DNA of 27,352 bases. Origin: a virus. Made by a program: the position numbers and the translations under genes. Shown one piece after another: positions 16,064 to 23,147 of this stretch. Numbering within the stretch: the stretch's first letter is position 1; each line of letters begins with the position of its first letter. The notes beneath the pieces were generated by a model. That model ran no database searches. It saw only the letters and a list, made by a program, of their open reading frames with translations, and was not told the origin of the DNA. The stretch spans positions 1 to 27,352 of IMG/VR virus record IMGVR_UViG_3300021139_000114. One strand, written 5' to 3'.

Positions 16064-18952
16064 CTATTCTATGAGGAGTATGTTGTTTGATTCATCGGTT
16101 ATTGAAGTTATACCATCTTCTGCAACAAGTTCTACCAGATATGGTATACCAATTGAATTGAAAATCTGTATCTGTGGTGCATTAGCTGTATAACTTCTAT
16201 TAACAGACATTAGACTATTTGTAATGGTTGATGTTAAGTTTGAAGTAAAGTATACAATATTATTAATTGTATCAACATTGTTTACAACATATGTATTTGC
16301 ACCAGTAAATCTTACATTGTCACCAGTTCTTACGATATCACCTAGAGTAATATTTGGTGATAGGTTATAGTATAGACCATCCGCACCACCTTTAACTAGA
16401 CCGTAACTGTTGGTTATGTTCGTGATATTTATGTGGTTTTGGCCAGAATTACCAGAAGCATACGCCACATTTCCAAATACAACCCATGTGTTACTGGTTA
16501 AAGTAATTGTATTAGATACATCGTTGGCTGAGTTTACAAATCCACCTAGTTTATCACCTTGTGGTGTAGTAAATCTAATGGTACTTCCGACAGGCACTAA
16601 TGTACTCATTGTTTCACCTGAAGGTATATTGGTAAAACTAATTACATTTGTACTTGGATTACTGAAACTACCATTCAACAACAGTCTTGGGTTGTTTGTG
16701 CCGGCATAATCAGAGAAGTTATTACCTGTGTATAATGTATCAACAATACTAAAATTGTTATTCGCCTGTGATTTTAAAGAGTATCTACCGATAACTTTAG
16801 TTCCGGCTGGGTGTAATAGGTTCAATAGTATATCACGGTACTTCTCAATCTCTTTTTCGACCGTGATTTGGTATGTGTAATTATTATAGTTTTCACTTTG
16901 CAACACGTCAAAAGAACTTGGTTGACCTTTGTTGTTTAAGTATTGGCCTTGACCAATAACCAAACCGTTTAAGAATTTGGCAGAACCTTTTGCTGTTCCG
17001 TCACCATAATTTCTAATACCATTAGAATTGTAGTTAGAATTAAATGCCGAATTAGCCATCACCATATTGATATTGTTGTTTGCAACTTTCAATACCAAAC
17101 TTGGATTTGGATTAGAACTATAATTAAATACTCTTAGGTTATATAAAGAGTTACCTGCTAATGCATTAGGTTGTAGTAATGTTATTGATGATACTGTTGA
17201 AGTATAAGTGGCATTACCAATGTTGGCGCCTTGGTATACTTGTTGGCCACTTTGTGGTAAAGAAGAAATGAATACATTTGACACCACAATATCTTGTACC
17301 TTCAATGATACATTCGGTGTTGCTATGTAATCTTCACCAGGATCGGTCAGGTTAATAGAAGTAATAGAACCAACTCTGTCAGTAACTACAGAGAATTGTG
17401 CGCCTTGGCCAAGTATACCTGGTACAAATAGACTTGCATTAGCTGCCTGGTTATTTGCAGATGACACAGACAATGTTGGTAAATTACCTAATGTATAACC
17501 TAATCCACCTAATGGAAATAATTGAGGACCATATACATAGGCCACGTTTGCGATTGCACCATTACTTGTTACATTAATAACGTTTGCGTATGCACCGTAA
17601 CCTGAACCACCAGAAATTATAATCTTGTCATTGGCTCTATAACCTAAACCACCATTACTGATTTGTATAGGCGCTAAGATGCCTAAAGAACCCAGGTCAT
17701 TTAAGTTGCCAGTATTGTCCACATATACAGACTCTGGTGAAACGGTAGGTAATTGTGAAATTCCTCCGCCACCATTGTTAACATACACGGAAGAAATTGG
17801 GTATGTTGTAAATGATGTGAAATTAAAAGCATTAGCCAAAGTTGTATTGGCATTTGCACTCATGTTGTGTGAGAAGAATGAGTATACACTATTACCAATG
17901 GTTGTGCTCTGAGACAACACAATAGAATCAATTGGTATTAATGTTACATTAGCAGAAGTTTTTGGAGTAGGATCAATACTGGCTACTGTTGCATTGGCTT
18001 TAGATACATCAGAACCAGAAATATTAATAACAGTATAGTCACTACCTGCCGGTTCTGCTTGACCTAAAGTAGGCGACAATGAGTAACCATATCCACCACT
18101 AATAACATTGATACGTTGAATTGAACCAGCAGTAACTGAACCTACAGATGCTTGTGCACCTACCGGGAATTGAATTTCTGGATTCAAACCACCATAAACA
18201 ATTACAGGGTCACCAACTTGATATGTTAGTCCACGATTTAGTGGATCAATATTGACTTGACTTAATTGACCAACCAATTTGGCTCTGAGTACTTCAGCAC
18301 CATTTGTTCCAGCTGGAACTTGTTGTTCATTTAGAAAGTATACATCTTGATTATTACTATCAACAATACGAACAAACTCACCAGATTGGAATAGTCTTTC
18401 AATATTTGAGATGAAAATTTCTGTCTTAACACCAGCCAATACTGAAGTTTCTATTGTTGCAATAGATTTAGTTGTCTCGCCGAATACTCTTAAGTTGGCA
18501 ATATTTAAGAAGTTTGGATCTGTTGTCGCCAACTTTAAACTCTTAGCAACATACCAATTACCTGAAGAAGCCTTTAGTACGGCATCACCAGTATTGAACA
18601 AATCAAATTCAGAATTATATAATATTCTAAACAGGAATTGGTAAGATGCCAATGTACCTTTAGATTGGTATAATTGCCTTGCGGCTTTGACTGCTGTTTC
18701 TTTACTGATTAATGAATTCTGTGGAAAGTATTGTAGAAAATCATTAATAAAGTACTGTAGAAATTGATCCGTTGTGGTGTCAATATCTTTATATGCGAGT
18801 AGGTTTTTGGCCGCATCTGATACGTTACCTGTTTCCTCCATCCACTCATAGTAAGCCTTTAGAAACAGGACAAAATTGGCGTAGTCTGGGTTCTCAGTTA
18901 CAAATGCAGGTAACTGAGACGCTACTAATAGTGAATTCTTATTTGGTGTCAT
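16064..18952 (-). CDS. 7: Baseplate wedge subunit gp7 (rearranged)
   Basis: 962 residues. Residues 14-116 (LPAFVTENPDYANFVLFLKA, YYEWMEETGN, then QLYQSKGTLASYQFLFRILY) match the part of T4 gp7 near its C-terminal third (YSTKGIEASYKFLFKVLYNEE, from memory). Residues 692-716 (YTYQITVEKEIEKYRDILL, then LLHPAG) match the later T4 segment with SYYVMKIKS and FVHPVGFG. The long N-terminal half of T4 gp7 is absent, and about 500 residues of Gly/Asn/Val-rich beta repeats separate the two conserved blocks. It lies directly between gp6 and the gp8 region, as in T4. It probably serves as the wedge initiator holding gp10 and gp8. The start overlaps the gp6 stop. Confidence 0.83.
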   Translation of the reverse strand: MTPNKNSLLVASQLPAFVTENPDYANFVLFLKAYYEWMEETGNVSDAAKNLLAYKDIDTTTDQFLQYFINDFLQYFPQNSLISKETAVKAARQLYQSKGTLASYQFLFRILYNSEFDLFNTGDAVLKASSGNWYVAKSLKLATTDPNFLNIANLRVFGETTKSIATIETSVLAGVKTEIFISNIERLFQSGEFVRIVDSNNQDVYFLNEQQVPAGTNGAEVLRAKLVGQLSQVNIDPLNRGLTYQVGDPVIVYGGLNPEIQFPVGAQASVGSVTAGSIQRINVISGGYGYSLSPTLGQAEPAGSDYTVINISGSDVSKANATVASIDPTPKTSANVTLIPIDSIVLSQSTTIGNSVYSFFSHNMSANANTTLANAFNFTSFTTYPISSVYVNNGGGGISQLPTVSPESVYVDNTGNLNDLGSLGILAPIQISNGGLGYRANDKIIISGGSGYGAYANVINVTSNGAIANVAYVYGPQLFPLGGLGYTLGNLPTLSVSSANNQAANASLFVPGILGQGAQFSVVTDRVGSITSINLTDPGEDYIATPNVSLKVQDIVVSNVFISSLPQSGQQVYQGANIGNATYTSTVSSITLLQPNALAGNSLYNLRVFNYSSNPNPSLVLKVANNNINMVMANSAFNSNYNSNGIRNYGDGTAKGSAKFLNGLVIGQGQYLNNKGQPSSFDVLQSENYNNYTYQITVEKEIEKYRDILLNLLHPAGTKVIGRYSLKSQANNNFSIVDTLYTGNNFSDYAGTNNPRLLLNGSFSNPSTNVISFTNIPSGETMSTLVPVGSTIRFTTPQGDKLGGFVNSANDVSNTITLTSNTWVVFGNVAYASGNSGQNHINITNITNSYGLVKGGADGLYYNLSPNITLGDIVRTGDNVRFTGANTYVVNNVDTINNIVYFTSNLTSTITNSLMSVNRSYTANAPQIQIFNSIGIPYLVELVAEDGITSITDESNNILLIE
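17288..18280 (-). repeat. GxGY beta-repeat region inside gp7
   Basis: Residues about 225-555 contain at least four units such as INVISGGYGYSLSPTLG, ISNGGLGYRANDKIIISGG, PLGGLGYTLGNLPTLSV and INLTDPGEDYIATPNVSL. Each has a turn with GxGY or GxxY followed by a Pro and an alternating hydrophobic strand. This resembles the shorter copies in gp6, gp8 and the 724-residue protein. Boundaries are by eye. Confidence 0.6.
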
Positions 18953-21030
18953 TTACTTTGTGCAGTAACATTAACATTAACAGCTAATGAATCATACGGA
19001 TCAACTGTAATGATTCTATTAAAAGAAGATGAAATGATTGTGGTTGTTGGACTAGCTGTGATTGTTAATTCACCTAATGGGTTATCAATATTTTCTGGTG
19101 CAAAACTGTTTAGAGTAACAATACCATTAACGTAATCTATAGTACCTACATTATTGTTGTATATAGTTTTAACATTTTGTGCATTGTTATAATAAGACCT
19201 TAGTTGTCCGTATTGACCTTCTAATATAACAACTGCAGCTGCAAGTTGACCCGTAGTATCGTTAGCCGCATTAGTTATAACTGCCAATGCACTTGTATAA
19301 CCTGTACCAGCATTTGTTATTACAATTGATTTAACTTGACCGTTACCACTCAATACAGCTTCTGCGGTTGCGCCTGTACCATCACCAAGTATTGTTACTA
19401 CTGGTGGGTATTGATAACCAAAACCTGGATTAATAACTGATACTGAAGCAACACCAACAGATTGGACTGGAACTTCTTCAATATAAACACCATCAATTGT
19501 ATTTGTAGGTGTTACCGGGTCTTTAAATACTGCACCAGGAGAACTATTAACACCACTTAATAATATACCTCTTTGCAATGGTGTATTGTAATAAAGGTTA
19601 TATGTTGTTGCGTTAACTAAGTTTGGATAAAACTTCTTCTGTAGTTGTATATCAAATTCTGCGGTCGTAATTGATGGATCTGCATTAATAATGGCCGTAT
19701 TCAATGCAGACGAACTGAATGTTGAATTGAATGTGTTTAATGTACTTGATGAAAAATTATTGATTGCATTAACAACTAATGATTGTATCTGTGTTGCAGT
19801 ATAGTTAGTTTTCTTAGGATCATACTGTACATTGGCTGTAATTTTTATGTAAGTATAATCTGGGTCCACAATAATTGGTCGAACTGTCATTACCGAAATT
19901 GGTGTAATGACTTCATCAACGATTCTTTGTTTCTGTGTATCGGTTAAAGTATAACCACCAGAAGGTTTCAAAGCCACATAGACTGAACCGTATACTGGTG
20001 GGTTGTTTTCTTGTCCACCCCATACACTAACTGCATCAAATTTAATACCTAAACTATTCTGATTGATTAAAGTAATGTAATCATCTTTGGTTACTGCACG
20101 ATTCTGTGCCGCAAAAGCCTTAGGTGCTTGAAATTTAATTGATGCAATAGATTCTTTTGAACCACCTTGACTTGTGGCTATCTGAGAATAAGTGGATGTG
20201 TTTGAGTAACCAGAAATAGAATCTAGCAATACAAAATTATTGGCACCCGCAGCTGCCGATCCTGATGTAACAAGGTATGATATGTTTACCAAATTACCAT
20301 CAGTCAATTGATTGCCTAATATACCATCACCAAAATATATTTGGTAAGTTCCGTTTAAACCTTCTTGTAAGAAATAAACTGTAGAAGAACCATCTAAATT
20401 CAAATAACTATCAGACTGTGTATAGACTTGGTAACTTGTGTTTGTACTACTTTGTTGTACTGCAACTCTTAATGTGGTAGTATCTACATTAGCATCTGGT
20501 ATAGTAAAAACATAATTAGGATTAGTAGCCGAATCTACCAGAAAGGTCTGTGTTGTTGGTGTACCTTGTTTAATTACAACATTTGTAAATAAAGCCGTAT
20601 TGTTTGAAACATTTACAGTATAAGAATCTGTTGTTACAAAATTATAATTTGTACCATTAATTGCTTCAGATAAAAAGTTTGTAAATTTAGGCAGAGTCAA
20701 TGAACTTGAAGTAACTTGATTGACTTTAAGATTAATAGTAGCCGCAGGTGCAATTGCAGATTGTGGTATATAATCTAACAATTTGGCTTGAGATACTACA
20801 GAGTTACGATTCAATGCGGTGTCCAAGAACATTTCATTGGCAACCATATTCAAATAGAACGCATTATATTGTGTATTATATGCTAATACATCTAATAGGG
20901 TTGATAGTGCAGAACCATCATAGTTATAATCCTGTAGGACAGGTTGTGATTGCAGGAACGTTTTTAGATTTGTCTTAATTGAATTAAAATCTAAGTCTGC
21001 TATTTGAATATTACTATTAGCACCTGCCAT
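18949..21030 (-). CDS. 6: Baseplate wedge subunit gp6
   Basis: gp6 forms the inner ring that ties baseplate wedges together and changes shape during sheath contraction. 693 residues, against 660 in T4. Diagnostic segments are YDGSALSTLLDVLAYNTQYNA (first 20 residues: YDGSALSTLLDVLAYNTQYN) at 37-57, NEMFLDTALNRNSVVSQAK at 65-83, YFGDGILGNQLTDGN at 232-246, and AVTKDDYITLI at 312-322, all typical of the gp6/gpJ-like wedge family. Residues about 524-603 carry an inserted beta repeat (FGYQYPPVVTILGDGTGA, then TGYTSALAVI) of a type also found in gp7, gp8 and the 724-residue protein of this window. The stop TGA overlaps the gp7 ATG as ATGA. Confidence 0.94.
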   Translation of the reverse strand: MAGANSNIQIADLDFNSIKTNLKTFLQSQPVLQDYNYDGSALSTLLDVLAYNTQYNAFYLNMVANEMFLDTALNRNSVVSQAKLLDYIPQSAIAPAATINLKVNQVTSSSLTLPKFTNFLSEAINGTNYNFVTTDSYTVNVSNNTALFTNVVIKQGTPTTQTFLVDSATNPNYVFTIPDANVDTTTLRVAVQQSSTNTSYQVYTQSDSYLNLDGSSTVYFLQEGLNGTYQIYFGDGILGNQLTDGNLVNISYLVTSGSAAAGANNFVLLDSISGYSNTSTYSQIATSQGGSKESIASIKFQAPKAFAAQNRAVTKDDYITLINQNSLGIKFDAVSVWGGQENNPPVYGSVYVALKPSGGYTLTDTQKQRIVDEVITPISVMTVRPIIVDPDYTYIKITANVQYDPKKTNYTATQIQSLVVNAINNFSSSTLNTFNSTFSSSALNTAIINADPSITTAEFDIQLQKKFYPNLVNATTYNLYYNTPLQRGILLSGVNSSPGAVFKDPVTPTNTIDGVYIEEVPVQSVGVASVSVINPGFGYQYPPVVTILGDGTGATAEAVLSGNGQVKSIVITNAGTGYTSALAVITNAANDTTGQLAAAVVILEGQYGQLRSYYNNAQNVKTIYNNNVGTIDYVNGIVTLNSFAPENIDNPLGELTITASPTTTIISSSFNRIITVDPYDSLAVNVNVTAQSK
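19222..19461 (-). repeat. GxGY beta-repeat module inside gp6
   Basis: Residues about 524-603 of gp6 hold two units of the form Val-x-Asn-x-Gly-x-Gly-Tyr followed by a Val/Ile-rich strand and GDGTGATAEAV. The nearest equivalents in the window are in gp8 (13641-13871), gp7 (17288-18280) and the 724-residue protein (6015-6263). Boundaries are by eye. Confidence 0.6.
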
Positions 21031-21031
21031 G

Positions 21032-21424
21032 TTATCTGTCTCTCTCTAGTAAAAGTGTTACTGTTGTAGGTAATGTTGCGTTGACCAAATAATATGTCAG
21101 AGTGACATAATAACCATTTTCTTGTGGTGATGGAGTAACATTGACCGTTGTAAGTGTGGCTCTTGGTTCATAATTCTTAATCATATTCAAAATTTCTAAT
21201 TCCAATATTGATGCCGAAACAGGACTAACATTCTCAAATAAAATGGCATCTAAACTAGAACCAATATCAGGATTAAACAACCTGTCAAAATGTTTTGTCT
21301 GTAAAAGATTACGAATAGAACGTGTTACGGCCGTAGAATCATAACTCAAAGCAACATCATTCGTTACCGGTTTCTTGGTAAACGTGAAGTCTAGGTCGGA
21401 ATAGATTTTGTTTAAGGTTGCCAT
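21032..21424 (-). CDS. 25: Baseplate wedge subunit gp25
   Basis: Sheath-like wedge protein of the gpW/gp25 family, homologous to TssE of type VI secretion. It has 130 residues, against 132 in T4. It starts MATLNKIYSDLDFTF, has the RLFNPDIGSSLDAILFENV segment (residues 48-66) and the family's conserved EPR motif at residues 86-88, then ends in beta strands (GYYVTLTYYLV). It probably seeds sheath polymerisation and joins the gp6-gp53 ring. There is no Shine-Dalgarno sequence upstream; a TATAAATA motif lies four bases before the ATG. The stop codon is one base before the gp6 ATG, so the pair is translationally coupled. In T4 itself gene 25 lies elsewhere; here it heads the wedge cassette. Confidence 0.95.
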   Translation of the reverse strand: MATLNKIYSDLDFTFTKKPVTNDVALSYDSTAVTRSIRNLLQTKHFDRLFNPDIGSSLDAILFENVSPVSASILELEILNMIKNYEPRATLTTVNVTPSPQENGYYVTLTYYLVNATLPTTVTLLLERDR

Positions 21425-21512
21425 TGTTTATTTATAGTAGGAGTAAAAACGCTTTTTTAGTTCCTTGGATTCGTCTCCAAAATTTCTAGCCCCGGACAAG
21501 GATTTCGAAATT
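21425..21512 (-). other. 88-base non-coding gap with competing inverted repeats
   Basis: This is the longest non-coding stretch in the window. Read on the minus strand, AAAATTTC just after the upstream stop codon can pair with GAAATTTT about 20 bases later. The same right arm runs into TTTTGGA, which can instead pair with TCCAAGG over a 6-base loop (two G-U pairs). TCCTTG and CAAGGA form a third possible stem. The stems compete with each other. An AAAAAAGCGTTTTT element follows, then the late-promoter-like TATAAATA. There is a local GC-rich core (CCGGGGC) in otherwise AT-rich DNA. It may be a terminator, attenuator or processing site between the hub and wedge cassettes. Confidence 0.5.
21429..21436 (-). 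promoter_or_regulatory. T4-type late promoter motif TATAAATA upstream of gp25
   Basis: The minus strand reads TATAAATA, an exact match to the T4 late promoter -10 element recognised by the gp55/gp33-modified RNA polymerase. It ends only four bases before the gp25 ATG. In T4 late promoters transcription starts about 6 bases after this element, which would place +1 at or near the ATG. No Shine-Dalgarno sequence lies in between, so a leaderless transcript is possible. Confidence 0.5.
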
Positions 21513-22307
21513 TTAGGAATTGATTCTACTTTGCAGTTTTGGTGTTCCAATGAAATTATTGAGTAAATATGATTGAGATTCACCTAAATTACTAAATTGT
21601 TTGACACTATTGTATTGTGTAATAAAGTTTTGCACATTATTGAAGAAAGTCACATCTTTTGATTGTTGGCCGAATAAATTAGCAGCCGTTGAAAAATCTT
21701 GAGTGATTTGTATTATTTGAGCCGAAGTTAAATTACTTGTTAGTGTTCCGGTATTAATACTATGTATAATGGTATTCGCATCAGCGAGCAAAGTATTCGC
21801 ACTATTACTTAACTGCGGACCTATTAAAATACTACCAAAACTACCCATAACAGGAGAAGTATTTGATATTCCGTCTGTCTGATTCGTAACATATAAGGCA
21901 ATTCTACCAACAGATGTGGCACTTTGGTAATAAGGTACCGTATTATCTCCTGTCCAAGAATTGACTCCGGAAAGATTATTTGTATGTGTTAGAAAAGAGA
22001 AAACTTCTGATGAAATTGTATTGGCTATAGCGACAATTGCATTTAATGATACTACCGAATTGGCGGATAAAAGTACACTATTTGCAGAATTTCCAATAGA
22101 AATAATTGAATTGGCTACTGGATTTTGAAAATAACCACCAACATTATTGTTTAATATGTCTTGTGCCTGCCATGTTTCTATAAATGGAGGCATTGAATTT
22201 AGATGCGATAATGTATTATTTGAAAGAGGTTGTACATAACCATTAGGGTCACTAAAATTATATCCTAAAGTATTATATACACCTACTGCATTATTAACTG
22301 TTGTCAT
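21513..22307 (-). CDS. Unrecognised hub-cassette protein
   Basis: 264 residues, not recognised. The N-terminus is Asn/Tyr-rich (GVYNTLGYNFSDPNGYVQPL), followed by PPFIETWQAQDILNN. Residues 66-100 contain an Asn-Ser-Ala pattern (NSIISIGNSANSVLLSANS), probably helical. The C-terminal third (QIIQITQDFSTAANLF, FFNNVQNFITQYNS) looks alpha-helical. There is no signal peptide, membrane segment or enzyme motif. A clear AAAGGT ribosome binding site precedes the ATG. It sits between the spike gene and gp25, so a role in hub assembly or as a baseplate component (the place of T4 gp26, gp28 or gp51) is possible but unproven. It is the last gene before the 88-base structured gap. Confidence 0.75.
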   Translation of the reverse strand: MTTVNNAVGVYNTLGYNFSDPNGYVQPLSNNTLSHLNSMPPFIETWQAQDILNNNVGGYFQNPVANSIISIGNSANSVLLSANSVVSLNAIVAIANTISSEVFSFLTHTNNLSGVNSWTGDNTVPYYQSATSVGRIALYVTNQTDGISNTSPVMGSFGSILIGPQLSNSANTLLADANTIIHSINTGTLTSNLTSAQIIQITQDFSTAANLFGQQSKDVTFFNNVQNFITQYNSVKQFSNLGESQSYLLNNFIGTPKLQSRINS

Positions 22308-22322
22308 GTTTACCTTTCATAA

Positions 22323-23144
22323 TTAAGCGCTCAAAAATTTATCAGGTGTTGGACCAGAAGGTCCCATTGGAGTAGGATGCCAATGTAATATATATTGTAA
22401 AGTATTCACCACATCGAACATTAATACCGCATCCATAACACCAAAATTTCCTATTGGTGAAATAACTGATGTTGTAGCTATAACTGTTCCCGGTACTGCC
22501 ACAGGTGGACCACCAACTGATAAACCACCAGTCTGAGATACAAAACCTGCAAGACCAGCAGATACACCACCTAGTGCTTCTGTACCGATTCTAGATTCGG
22601 CAGTAATTACGTCAGCTTTTATAGTACCTGCAACGACCAAATCTGAATTCAAATAAAAATGGTCGCCAGCTGTTAGTGACATTGTACCACCAAATCCTGG
22701 GTTACAAGAGATGTCCATATCATTGTCAGATATCAAAGACATCCCTTGAACACCTTTGCATCGAGCAATCATATTACCAGTCACTTGTATGTTATAATCA
22801 CCATCAATGACTTCATTCTTATTGCCAGCCACATGAAGGTTGTAATCTCCTAAAACTTCGACCGTACATTTACCTTGAACCTGTATATGTTTGTCTTTTA
22901 CGGTGATTTCATAACCATCACCATAGACTTTGTGTACCTCATCACCATTAGGATGCATCTCAATAAATGTTCCTGTACGGTGGTTCAACCTGATTCGTTC
23001 CCTAGTGGGAGTGTCATCCATTTCAAAAGTATGACCAGATTCAGTTTGTTGTATATTATTATATGGATAAACTGGTTGGTAATTTGTATTGGCGGCCGAT
23101 TCTGGTTCCAACCATATATTTGCGCCTGATGGTAAAGTACTCAT
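22323..23144 (-). CDS. Membrane-piercing spike, gp5 C-terminal beta-helix type
   Basis: 273 residues resembling the C-terminal part of T4 gp5 as a free-standing gene. Residues 37-130 carry the typical pattern GHTFEMDDTPTRERIRLNH, GTFIEMHPNGDEVHKVYGDGYE, and then short repeats (KHIQVQGKCTVEVLGDYNLH, EVIDGDYNIQVTGNM) of a trimeric triple-stranded beta-helix. Residues 145-175 continue it (MSLTAGDHFYLNSD). The C-terminus has HWHPTPMGPSGPTP, with His254 and His256 forming an HxH motif. In P2 gpV and phi92 gp138, an HxH motif from each of three chains binds iron at the spike tip. The tip would then be part of this chain, and no separate PAAR protein is needed or seen. There is no strong ribosome binding site, so translation is probably coupled to the upstream gene. 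Confidence 0.85.
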   Translation of the reverse strand: MSTLPSGANIWLEPESAANTNYQPVYPYNNIQQTESGHTFEMDDTPTRERIRLNHRTGTFIEMHPNGDEVHKVYGDGYEITVKDKHIQVQGKCTVEVLGDYNLHVAGNKNEVIDGDYNIQVTGNMIARCKGVQGMSLISDNDMDISCNPGFGGTMSLTAGDHFYLNSDLVVAGTIKADVITAESRIGTEALGGVSAGLAGFVSQTGGLSVGGPPVAVPGTVIATTSVISPIGNFGVMDAVLMFDVVNTLQYILHWHPTPMGPSGPTPDKFLSA

Positions 23145-23147
23145 AAT

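Noticed and set aside
5424-16432. ATAAATA motifs inside genes at 5424-5430, 8389-8395, 13298-13304 and 16426-16432
   Set aside because: They are ordinary codons inside conserved genes, far from any start, and are expected by chance in AT-rich DNA.
5565-17300. Frequent TTGGCC (GGCCAA on the coding strand) as a possible signal
   Set aside because: Most cases are Gly-Gln codon pairs inside repetitive structural proteins, and GGTCAA is also common, so codon use explains it well enough.
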